In this document: piece by piece, positions 27,701-38,546 of the stretch
Layout: each line of letters begins with the position of its first letter
Numbering within the stretch: the stretch's first letter is position 1
NCBI GenBank assembly: GCA_026874595.1
Contig: CM049322.1
Span: forward strand, 23,657,400-23,721,399
Direction of reading: 5' to 3'
Source: Sipunculus nudus
Taxonomy: Eukaryota > Annelida > Sipuncula > Golfingiida > Sipunculidae
DNA: 64,000 bases
Notes under the pieces: model-generated
Database searches by the model: none
Told to the model about the DNA's origin: nothing
Seen by the model: only the letters and a program-made list of their open reading frames with translations
Program-made: the position numbers and the translations under genes

Positions 27701-28544
27701 TTATTGTCTGGTCTAACCACACTGCCATATGATGTTATAAATGTAATGTTTAGTTTAATCAAAACATACTACACATCATGAATCCTTCATTTACAAAACA
27801 AGGAAATGAAACATTCTTTGAAATCAGCCCAGCACCTCAAATGCACAACCTCTTCCATGTAGTCAAAGAAAAACAAAACAATATTTACTGTTCCCATAAA
27901 GCAGTTCTATTTTTTTAAGAGAAAATAAGAACTGACCAGTGACATTCATCAGCCATTCTGGGTTTCAGATGATATCCATCTGTACCAGAAATGACGGGCA
28001 CAATATTCTCCTGCTGGGGTCAATACTAATGAACTTACTGTGATTAATGCATCAGTCATAATGATGTTTGATGCCCTGTGGTCAAACTGACCTGTAATTA
28101 TATTGAGACATAATCGTCAGGAATTCCTGTTCGCTACCGGTCATTAACGGTCACATCCCGAGGTCAAGGAAGCTCATCAACAACAACATCCTCCAACAGC
28201 AGTATCTACAGATAATTACACGCAATAGCCAGGTCCCTTCTGGCAGACCACCACCATCTCATGGTCTCATCATAAAGGGGATTTTGATTATTATTATAAA
28301 ACAAACCAGGGAAATCCCTTCAATCTCATGTATATAATATGGCATGATTCATGATTCAGTTTAAAACTGGCAGCTTTAGCAGCCAAGTGTGAAATGACCT
28401 CTGACCTCTAGTACTCTGACAAAAACTTGATATAATCACAGACATAAAGGTAGACAACATTCGTGTAATGTATCAGCATGATTATCCTTGGAAAAATGCA
28501 GGACACGGAGAAGATGTAACTGAAAGTGCACAACTAATTTATTT
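24721..28544. other. Non-coding sequence with one long unexplained frame
   Basis: Mostly unique. The plus-strand frame at 25318-25863 stays open for 181 codons but opens with GTG, lacks a recognised domain and has no splice or start context I can support; by chance one such frame is not surprising in a window this size. Other frames at 25891-26157 and 26370-26639 (minus) are unrecognised. No RNA gene was found. Confidence 0.4.
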
Positions 28545-28552
28545 GTGTTCAG

Positions 28553-28950
28553 TAGGGCTGAAAGGAGTACTCGAGTACTCGAGTCCGGGTAATACTTACC
28601 TAGTACTCGAGACCAAGATTTGGACTCGAGTACTCTTGTATGTATATGCATATATGTATATTACTACAAATTTTAGGACAGTCTGTAGGATTATTTATCC
28701 ATTGTCGTAGCCTGGCGTAGTGCTCTAAACATATGCTAGTCAAATTAACCGAGGTCTTGTTATGACATATATCTATTCCTTCGTTGCGATAAAGTTAAGC
28801 CGTCACTAAGTCAAATTTATGCATATTTTGCATTGGTAAACAGATTTTCGCTATATCTTCACAGCGTTGCCATGGTAACGAGTACTCGAGTCCGAGTTGG
28901 GTAATGCCTATCGTGTACGAGTCCAAAATTTTGTACCCGTTTCAGCCCTA
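28553..28950. mobile_element. hAT-type MITE with 8-bp target duplication
   Basis: Terminal inverted repeats TAGGGCTGAAA (28553) and TTTCAGCCCTA (ending 28950) are flanked by GTGTTCAG (28545-28552) and GTGTTCCG (28951-28958), an 8-bp duplication with one mismatch. TIRs of this form with an 8-bp duplication are typical of hAT transposons. The ends continue into TACTCGAGTACTCGAGTCC, a strongly palindromic subterminal repeat present at both ends. At 398 bp with no transposase it is non-autonomous. Confidence 0.9.
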
Positions 28951-28958
28951 GTGTTCCG

Positions 28959-30277
28959 TAACAAAACCTAATCAACATATAAAATGTTTAGTTTGGTTTA
29001 TGTAATCATAAATGTAATCAGCACAGCTTCCTTAAGGGCGATCATGTCAATAAGAGGTCACCTACTGGCCTGGTAAGGTGTCTGGATATATTGACCCAGG
29101 TCAGCTGAGGTCAGTCACCCCTATAATGAACCTGCCTGTTCACTCCAGTCATCTGTCCAGCAGCATTAGCTGGTCCCCCTATCTTGTTAGCCATAGTGCC
29201 CCCTGTGACATACTAGTGGTTACCACCTCTTTGTTGTACACCACACAAGTCACCTTTTATTTAATTATTACTACACATCAAAGCCTGGTGTAGACAATGA
29301 AACACATCCAGGTTTTAGCTGTCTCTGTCAGTGATATCTCATTTATACCAACAAGTTACCAACAAGTTAGCTTCTTTAACCTGTACATTTCCAATCCAAT
29401 TTTTTTTTGCCTAACAACCAGGAAACACAAATTTCTACTTTGTATGCATTGATCTGAGTACACATAACACAGAGCAATTTGTACAGTCTAGTTAAGAAAA
29501 TGTGTCACTTGATGTACACGTATGACTGAATAGTAACCTGTTTTTGTATTGTTATCAGGCGGGAGGGAGGGGGTGGTATTCAATAATTTTATGCTAGATT
29601 TTGGCCAATTAGATTAGTAAATTAAGTAAATATGGAATGGCTGACAAGGATGAAAGTCTGAATATCACACACCACAGACTAAAATAAAATTGCCAGGACT
29701 TTAGAGTACACATTTGTAAAAAATTAAATTTGACTGCTTCCTGTTATAAATAAAAAGTAGTTCTTGCCTGATTAGGGTAATTTTTCTCAAATTTTGCAAC
29801 AGTTACCTGACTGGTCAGTTCCCCCCTGATTTACAGGATGGCATGGAACCTTGGAGTAAGAACTACAGATGAAGTGATTGTTTACTGATGCCAGCTCAGA
29901 CGTGTCAGCTCAACTATCACCGCTGTGCATCACAACAGGTAAACAAAGTCACATGGCATGGTGATATCCCAGAATTCTGTGCACCCAAACATCACCATTA
30001 CACACCAGGGAGGTTTGTATGCAACAGGTATTGACTGCACCAAGGAAAACACTCCAAGCAGTATTTTGACTTGTTTAACACCTGCTGTCCACCAGCTCTT
30101 ATAACTTACCATGTGGAAGTTGACCTGAGTGTTACAGATGACAATGATATACACTTCTCTTTTATAATCAAACAACTTCAAACTACTTGCAGCTATGATG
30201 TCAGACAGTGGAACAGTGTTTTAAGTGGACAATTAGATGAGTTTTATCACTATACTGATCCTTTAACTTATAGAAGT
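28959..30277. other. Non-coding sequence
   Basis: Unique AT-rich sequence with homopolymer T runs. The open frames at 29078-29293 (+) and 29930-30181 (-) are unrecognised. Confidence 0.5.
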
Positions 30278-30597
30278 AACAAGGGACCCATGGGTCACGG
30301 CGCTCAGCTGTTATATATTATAAAAAATATGATTTGGGAAAGAGGCACATGCTTGTTTTGTGTGGTAATAAATATAAGCTTTATTATGAGTTGTTGGTGT
30401 TTAGCTTGTGTATGATTTTGATAGTATCTTTGGAGACAGGGATGAGGACTGATTTCATTTTATTAACAAATGGAGTGCTATTGTCACACAGATTTTGACT
30501 TGACCATATAACTTATAAGCAGCACATATAATAAAAGAGTTTAACTATTTATTAAAATTTAATAACAAATATTGTGCCAATATAATTTTTATTTAAA
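30278..30597 (-). repeat. Solo 320-bp head module of the AACAAGGGACC family
   Basis: Starts AACAAGGGACCCATGGGTCA and ends ATAATTTTTATTTAAAAAC, immediately before a second head that starts the same way at 30598. It aligns with 15194-15513 and 30598-30917 but has more differences. Small frames read in all three copies are a shared repeat property. Confidence 0.85.
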
Positions 30598-33187
30598 AAC
30601 AAGGGACCTATGGGTCACGACGCTCAGCTGTTATATATGATAAAAAAATATTATTTAGAAATGAGGTACATGCTGGTTTTGTGTGGTAATAAATATAAGC
30701 TGTATTATGAGTTGTTGTTGTTTAGCTTATGTATGATTTTGATAGTTCCTTTGGAGACAGGGAAGAGGATTGATTTCATTTATTTTATTAACAAATGGAG
30801 TACTATTGTCACACAGATTTTGACTTGGCCATATAACTTATAAGCAGAACATATAATATAAGAGTTTAACTATTTATTAAAAAAAATTACAAATATTGTC
30901 CCAAATATAATTTTTATTAAAAATAATAAGAGAATCATATGATTTTTTAAAATGAAATATAACTGAAATGATTATTAAAATAATATTAAAGAATATATTC
31001 ATGAATGCATTCATGAATACATTTTGAAAGTATTTGCACGAGTGTTCATATACTTTCATTTTTACCTGAATTCCCATTCTTTATGCAAGAAATTTTATAA
31101 TGAAGTACATAATCATATTCGTATTTAAATACAATTACAAAGTATTCGCATGATGTCTGGTATTTATTCAGTTTTCACCAATGATGTTGAGAATCCAGAA
31201 TAAACAAAATTCATACATTTAAATAATGATCATAAGTACCTGGTTTAATGGCTTTTATTTATATTAAAAAATAACTGTAAAAAATTCATTTTGGACTAAT
31301 TTCACATCAATGTACACACTAGACACAGAAGGAATCTAGATTAATATTATCAACTGCATCTTTGTCTATCATTAATTTCCTTCATATGATCCCTAATGAT
31401 TAGTAATGAATAATATGATTTACTTCTTTATCATTAAAATTGAACTGAAAAATGCCATAGGTGACTGCATGGTGTTATTTGGAATACGCGACATTCTACC
31501 CATCGATACAAGATTCTTATATCATCAGTAACTGCAAGTTAATTTCCTGTTATTATAAACTAACAAATTCCTTTTATATTTTTCTTTAATTTGTTATTAA
31601 AAACCAATAAAAATTTATTTATTTATTGTCTATTGTTATGTTGTTGGTTAAAACTACTAGATGAGTTGGGTTGGACACCTGGATCAACTGTAGCTGCATA
31701 AGCTGCCTGGATTCCGTGTATGCCTCGCCTCAGGCATGCATAATACAGGTGACTCAAGAGGGGCTGGAGAGAGCCAAAGTCTGACAGGGTCTCATAAAAA
31801 ACATTAATAAAAGCTACAATTTTTGGCCAATTTCTTTCAGCTTTCTAAACTAAAAAGCTGAAATCCTTATGTGTGCATGATATGAAAATTCTATCAACAG
31901 TGCTCATGGGAAACAAACGTGCCATGGTCACAGTTGGGCAAAATTTAAGGTACTAATTTTATATTTATACTAATAACTTATAAAATTTGAAAAATTCAGA
32001 ACTAATTTTTGGTATTCAATTGAATCTTGATTAAATAATGTTACATCCCTGACAAAAAAATCTCTAGCTTCAGCAATGCCCTTGTTAAGGAAGTAAATAT
32101 ATTTCTTGATTTTTTACAAAGTGCATTATGTTTGGGCCCATAACTTAAAACAATTACGCAATACTGACATCATTCTGGCATGTGCATAGAGATTGAAAAA
32201 TATGAATATTATTTATGATTTAAGTCAGATCAGTGGTTTTGATATTTGACAGTCTTGAAGTGTAACAATGGGTTTTTAATGGAAAAATGAAGTTTTTCAT
32301 TAATATCTCGAAGGTATTAAGTCCTAGTGACCAAATTTTTGGCATGGTAGGGGATTTTGGAGACATCTAACTGTATGCCGAATTTAAGGAACTTAGAGCT
32401 GAAGCTGGGGAGCTGAGCTCTTGCAAACTGCATAACACTAGCTTGATGTAAACAATATGTTACATGGTGCTTGAAAACTTGAATAAAATCTACAGTTTTT
32501 GATCAACTAGTTTCAAATTTTTGGTGTTAACAGTTGAAATGCTAACAAAAACATGCTGTGAAAATTAAATCTACAGTACTTACAGGAAAAAAACGTGCCA
32601 TGGTCAAATTTGGGCAAAATTTAAGGTACCAATTTTTAATTTTTATTGATATTTTAAAAAATTTTAAAGATTTTCATCTAATTTTGGGTATACAATTTAA
32701 TTTTGATTAATTAAAGTTATATTACTGGAAAAAAGGTCCATAGCTTTAACATTTTTTGTGTTAAGTGATCAAATATCTTTCCTGAATTTTTACAAAATGC
32801 ATTATGTTTGGGCCCATAACTTTTTTAAATTAAATAATACACACATAATTTCTGGCATGTACATAGGAACTATATAGAGGAATATTTATGGTAAATATGA
32901 GGAAAAACAGATGAGTGGTTCTGATATTAGGCAGTCCTGAAGTGTGAAAATAGGTTTTTAATAAAAAATTGAGGTTTTTCCTTAATTTCTCAAAGGAACG
33001 AAGTTGCAAAGACCCAGTTTTCGGCTTGGTAGGAGATCTTGGGGACATCTAACATTATGCCGAATTTTGGATTCCTAGGTCTTACGGTTTCAAAACGTGC
33101 CACATCTACGGACGGACGGACGGACGGACAGACGGACAATGGACCACGACTATAGCTCAGATGACTTATAGTCAGCTGAGCTAAAAA
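30598..33187 (-). mobile_element. Copy B of the AACAAGGGACC...CTGAGCTAAAAA family, most complete
   Basis: A 320-bp head (30598-30917) is followed by a body of about 2.27 kb. The body has two internal diverged sub-repeats, with marker phrases GGGCAAAATTTAAGGTAC at about 31936 and 32612 and GGGCCCATAACTT at about 32135 and 32810, then (GACG)n at 33109-33135 and the terminal hairpin TAGCTCAG...CTGAGCTAAAAA. No protein is encoded. Copy C follows with no spacer. Confidence 0.85.
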
Positions 33188-35483
33188 TAATAAGAAAAAT
33201 CATATGATTTTTTAAAATAAAATATAACTGAAATGATTATTGAAATAATATTATAGAATATATTCATGAATGCATTCATGAATACATTTTGAAAGTATCT
33301 GCACTGGTATTCAAATACTTTCATTTTTACCTGAATTCCCATTCTTATGCAATAAAATTTTTTAATGCAGTACATATTCATATTCGTATTCAAATACATT
33401 TGCAAAGCATTCGCACCATGTCTAGTATTTATTCAGTTTTAGCCAAACAATGATGTTGAGAATCCAGAATATACAAAAATCACAAATTTAAATAATGATC
33501 ATAAGTACCTGTTTTTTTGGCTTTTATTTATGTTAAAAAAAATAAATGTAATATATTCACTTTGGACTACTTTCACATCAATCTACACACCAGCGTAGTA
33601 GGAATCTAGATTAATATTATCAACTGCATCTTTGTCTAACATTAATTTCCTTCATATTATCCCTAATGATTAGTAATGAATAATATGATTTATTTTTTTA
33701 TCATTAAAATTTCACTGAAAAATACCATAGGTGAATGCATAGTGTTTTTGGAAAAACATTGACATTGACATTCTATCCATCCATACAAGATTCTTACATA
33801 AACAGTAACTGCAAGTTAATTTTCTGTTACTCATCAACTAACAAATTCCTTTTCTATAAATTTTTCTTTAACTTGTTATAAAAAAAAACAAAAAAAATTA
33901 TTAATTTATTGTTTATTGTTTTTCAAAACAACTACTAGATGAGTTGGGTTGGACACCTGGATCAACTGTGGCTGGGCATCAGCTGCCTGGCTGCCCCAGT
34001 GTATGCTTTGCTCAAGCATGCATAATCTGATGAAAGGTCAACATACAGGTGACTGAAGAGGGGCTGGATAAAGCCTGGGTCTGACATGGTCTCATAAAAA
34101 CATTAATAAAAGCTACAATATTTGGCCAATTTCTTTCAGCTTCCTAAACTACAAAGATGAAATCCTTATGTGTGCATAATATGAAAATTATATCAACAGT
34201 GCTCTAAGGAAACAAACGTGCCATGGTCAAAGTTGGGCAAAATTTAAGGTACTAATTTTATATTTATACTAATAACTTATAAAATTTGAAAAATTCAGAA
34301 CTAATTTTCGGTATTCAATTGAATCTTGATGAAATAATGTTACATCTCTGACAAAAAATCTCTAGCTTCAGCAATCCTCTTGTTAAAGGAGTAAATATAT
34401 TTCTTGATTTTTTAAAAAGTGCATTATGTTTGGGCCCATAACTTAAAACAATTACGCAATACTGACATCATTTCTGGCATGTGCATAGCGAATGTATAGA
34501 AAAATATGTATATTAAATATGATTTAAGTCGGATCAGTGGTTTTGATATTAGGCAGTCTTACAGTTGAACAACGGGTTTTTAATGGAAAAATGAAGTTTT
34601 TCATTAATATTAAGAAGGATTAAAGTCCTAGTGATCAAATTCTTGGCATGGTAGGGGATTTTGGAGACAGCTAACTGTATGCTAAATTTAAGGAACTTAG
34701 AGCTGAAGCTGGGGAGCTGAGCTCTAGCAAACTGCATAACACTAGCTTGATGTAAAATTGATGTGACATGGTGCTTGAAAATTTGAATAAAATCTACAGT
34801 TTTTGATCAACTGGTTTCAAATTTTTGGTGTTAACAGACAAAATTTTAACAGAAACATGCTGTGAAAATTAAATCCACAGTACTTACAGGAAAAAAACGT
34901 GCCATGGTCAAACTTGGGCAAAATTTAAGGTACCAATTTTACAGATTTTGATCTAATTTTTGGTATACAATTAAATTTTGATCAATTAAAGTTATATTAC
35001 TGAAAAAAAAACCCTACCTTTAACACTTTTTGTCTTAAGTGACCAAATATCTTTCCTGATTGTTTTACAAAGTCCATTATGTTTGGGCCCATAACTTTTT
35101 TAAATTAAATAATACTGACTTTATTTCTGGCATGTACATAGGAACTATATAGAGGAATATTTATGGTAAATATGAAGAAAACCAGATCAGTGGTTTTGAT
35201 ATTAGGCAGTCCTGAAGTGTGAAAATAGATTTCTAATAAAAAATTGAGGTTTTTCCTTAATATCTCAAAGGAACGAAGTCCTATTGACCCAATTTTCGGC
35301 ATGATAGGAGATTTTGGGGACATCTAACTGTATGGCGAATTTCAGATTCGTTGGTCCAATGGTGTCGAAACGTGCCAGTCTTACGGACGGACATCCGGAC
35401 GGACGGACAGACAGACGGACGGACGACGGACAATGGACCACGACTATAGCTCAGATGACTTATAGTCAGCTGAGCTAAAAAAA
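33183..35483 (-). mobile_element. Copy C of the same family, body only, in tandem with B
   Basis: Begins AAAAATAATAAG, equivalent to base 30918 of copy B, so it lacks the 320-bp head. It runs through the same body and ends (GACG)n, then the hairpin and CTGAGCTAAAAAAA at 35483. The B/C junction shares AAAAA from the end of one body and the start of the next, consistent with microhomology-driven or unequal-crossover duplication. It ends about 70 bp from the coding exon candidate at 35552. Confidence 0.83.
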
Positions 35484-35551
35484 CAAGATATTTCAGGTTT
35501 TTTATCCCTTTTAAAGAACTAAGTTAAAGATCAATGGAATCTGTAACTTAC

Positions 35552-35651
35552 TCTTGAGCTTGGCTTTCTGGACGTATGAGATTTGCTCATGTCGCAGCCA
35601 CATGGCCCTGTTGGCCAGCATGGTCTCCTCACTGACACTGTCCATTTTCAT
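35552..35651 (-). CDS. Candidate first coding exon (MKMDSVSEET...), possible alternative DYRK1 start
   Basis: From the ATG at 35651 the minus strand reads 33 residues, beginning MKMDSVSEETMLANRAMWLR and ending QKAKLK, then one base and a consensus donor A|GTAAGTTAC (GT at 35551-35550). The second ATG (35645) has A at -3 and G at +4. An in-frame TAA lies about 20 codons upstream. A T/G-rich tract then AACATAG just before could be an acceptor, making this an internal exon that carries the start. GC content and codon pattern differ from the AT-rich surroundings. The donor is phase 1, exactly what the 1349-1117 DYRK1 exon accepts (A|GG would give Arg), so it may be an alternative N-terminus. It could equally begin another gene whose next exon I cannot find. 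The peptide itself I do not recognise. Confidence 0.55.
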
Positions 35652-35657
35652 CCTGAT

Positions 35658-36360
35658 ACTATGTTCATCACACACCACAACAAACAGATTTATGTTGACT
35701 GGATGTTGATCTTAATCCAGAGAGAGTCATACAGTTTATGTTTTCCTCGAACCTGATCAAATGTATACATAAGTCCTCCTTATGGTGTATAGGCCCAAAT
35801 CACATCAAATGGAACAATCCTTGAAACATAAAGGTTGAATTCTGTTGTGTCTGATAAGGTCACCGGGGCAGTGGGCTTCGAAGGCGTTACATTTCTATGG
35901 CCTGATGCTGTCCAACAAGCCAACTCAGCCTCCTCAAGTCACCTATACACCTGACGTTTTATCAATCTGTCTACTGGACAAAGACTACCTTAACAGATAA
36001 GTCCTTTGAGAAGCATGTCACTTATCTCTTATCACAGACATGGAGTCTTAAGAGCTGCTGCTCACAGCATGTACACGGCAGTATCTTCTATTGTTCTAGA
36101 ACATGTAATAAAATCTACACCAGCTTGCGTGTTCTTCTCCTAATGTTCACACAGAATGTTCAAGAACCTGTATCCCAAACAGCAAAAATAAAATATTAAA
36201 CAGAACAGAAATGATGTCATTTAAAAATTTTATGCTTTCTTCTTTCATGAATACTTACATTAAAATCCTGGGTGGTAAGAGCCAAGCATTAATCTTTTAG
36301 TGAAAAAGATTATAACTAATTTATCCTAATTTATCATAAAAAAAGTGCTTGTTCCCTTTG
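35658..36360. other. Possible 5' UTR/intron beside the MKMDSV exon
   Basis: Unique sequence with moderate CpG content near 35860-35890. No TATA box or conserved promoter motif that I would defend. Confidence 0.35.
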
Positions 36361-37184
36361 TATATGTCAGAGACGAGATTAAAATCCAGGCAGATTTTAA
36401 ATTCGCCTAGACGAGATTGCGATTGTGATCTCGCCTAGACGAGATTGCAATTGTGATCTCGGCTAGACGGATTTTAAACTCGCCTAGACAAGATCACAAT
36501 CGCAATCTCGCCTAGGCGAGATTAAAATCCATCATGGAGCAGGCCAGGATTTTAATCTCGCCTAGGCGAGTTTAAAATCCGTCTGGTGTCATCCAGGCGA
36601 GTTTAAAATCTGCCTGATATTACTTAGGCGAGTTTAAAATCTGCCTAGGCGAGATTAAAATAGTGATCTGATCTAATTTCCTAATATATTAAGCATTGTA
36701 ATTGACATATGAAAGATGTTTTCAGTCAGATTTTCAATATTTTAACACTGAAGGGTTATATATAGTTAAAAGGTAATATATTTATTAATATTTACAGAAT
36801 ATTATAGTATTAATGTAATAATTAACTTTTTTTACAGTAATGCAATAGTTATTCATGTGATAATTAACATTAATTTTGGAAACAGAATTATGAAATAGTA
36901 ATTTGATTATTATTTGCACCTTTGATGTGTTTCATGTGGTCTACAGCATCCTTATCATACCAATTATTTACAAAACATTTATTAATCTTTATTTTTTTTC
37001 TCCAGTTTTCTTAAAAAACTTGTGTTTGTAAATATCACTAATAATTTTTACAAAAAAATAATTTGTAATTGTATTTAAATATATGCAATTAGAGAGTAAC
37101 AAGAGGTATATTGAAGCACACTTATGAGATATTATGAAGAGCAAATCTGGGGGAAAAAGTCATCCACTTGCATATTGAATCAAT

Positions 37185-37211
37185 CATAGATAGATAGATA
37201 GATAGATAGAT
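37185..37211. repeat. (GATA)n microsatellite
   Basis: About six to seven perfect GATA units inside foldback element II. Confidence 0.9.
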
Positions 37212-37948
37212 TAGTCTAGATAGCTATTACTTCACTATTTAATGAGTATATTACACATTAACATAAACAATCATCCTATTTGATAGTTCTTACAGGACAA
37301 ACATAACAAATTAGTTGGTTGATCTAGTTCAAATGTTTCTTTTCACCCAGGTATTCAACACTCAACAGTCAAAACATGTACACTTATGGTACAAAATATG
37401 CAGGGTATCAGTATTTATGATGGACTTTGATACACCATCCATTTTTTTGGTAATTAAATATCATATGAGAAAAGGTAAAAGTTGATACACAGATGTATGC
37501 ATGTGAATATTTCTTTTTCTTATTTAGTCTTTTCTTATAATGTATATAATATTCTTCTGATCTTTTTTTTAATGTTTTGTGAGGCATTTTGTGAAGCTTC
37601 AATATTTATGTAGACTGTGTTACAAGATAACTGCCTTTTTTTGGACAGTATTATATCATATCAGAAAAAATATGATTTCTAGATTCATAGAGTAATAGAT
37701 CATTTTTGCATGTGAACATGCATTGAATTATATTGATAAAAAAAAATGAGCTATGTTCCTTTTGTCTTTTTAAAATACTACATTACTAATATTACTAATA
37801 CCAGTTTCCCTTCAAATAAATATTGACAACAAAATTATTATGTAAATAATCAGCAGCAGCCCACATCATATATCATTTTAATATGCCATATACAATACCA
37901 ATGTAAGTTTCTTATTACCTAGTTTATAAATAAAAATATAAAATAAAA

Positions 37949-38155
37949 AAAATTAATGTTAATTATTACATAAATATTATAATATTCTGTAAATATTATT
38001 AAATATATATTACTTGTGAACTATACATAACCATATTAATAAAAAATATATAATATAAAATATTCCATTTCCAAAATTAATGTTAATTATTACATTAATA
38101 ATATAATATTCTGTAAATATTAATAAATATATAACTTGTGAACTATACATAACCA
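37949..38155. repeat. ~125-bp direct duplication at the inner edge of the right arm
   Basis: The text AATTAATGTTAATTATTACA through AACTATACATAACCA occurs at about 37949-38033 and again at 38075-38155. Only the outer copy pairs with the left arm, so the duplication happened after the foldback formed. Confidence 0.75.
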
Positions 38156-38546
38156 TTCAGTGTTAAAATATTAAAAATCTGACTGAAAACATCTTTCCTA
38201 AGTCAATTACAATGCATAATTTATTGGGAAATTAGATCAGATCACTATTTTAATCTCGCCTAGGCAGATTTTAAACTCGCCCAAGTGATATCAGGCAGAT
38301 TTTAAACTCGCCTGGATGACACCAGACAGATTTTAAACTCGCCTAGGCGAGATTAAAATCCTGGCCTGCTCCATGATGGATTTTAATCTCGCCTAGGCGA
38401 GATTGCGATTGTGATCTCGTCTAGGCGAGTTTAAAATCCGTCTAGCCGAGATCACAATTGCAATCTGGCCTAGGCGAGATCACAATCGCAATCTCGTCTA
38501 GGCGAATTTAAAATCCGCCTGGATTTCAATCTCGTCTCTGACATAT

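Larger units (their letters stand above)
36361..38546. mobile_element. Modular foldback element II (TATATGTCAGAGACGAGATT termini)
   Basis: The left end TATATGTCAGAGACGAGATT is matched by its inverse at 38527-38546. Inverted arms of about 540 bp (36361-36900 against 38030-38546) align throughout, including the AT-rich inner parts (GAAAGATGTTTTCAGTCAGA at about 36711 against its inverse near 38190). The outer 300 bp of each arm is built from the words GATTAAAATC, GAGTTTAAAATC and GATTGCGATTGTGATC or their inverses, joined by the linker TCGCCTAGGCGA and variants. The interior is about 1.1 kb of AT-rich DNA with no meaningful frame. It has the architecture of element I (20055-22347) but different words. 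No named family is recognised. Confidence 0.82.
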
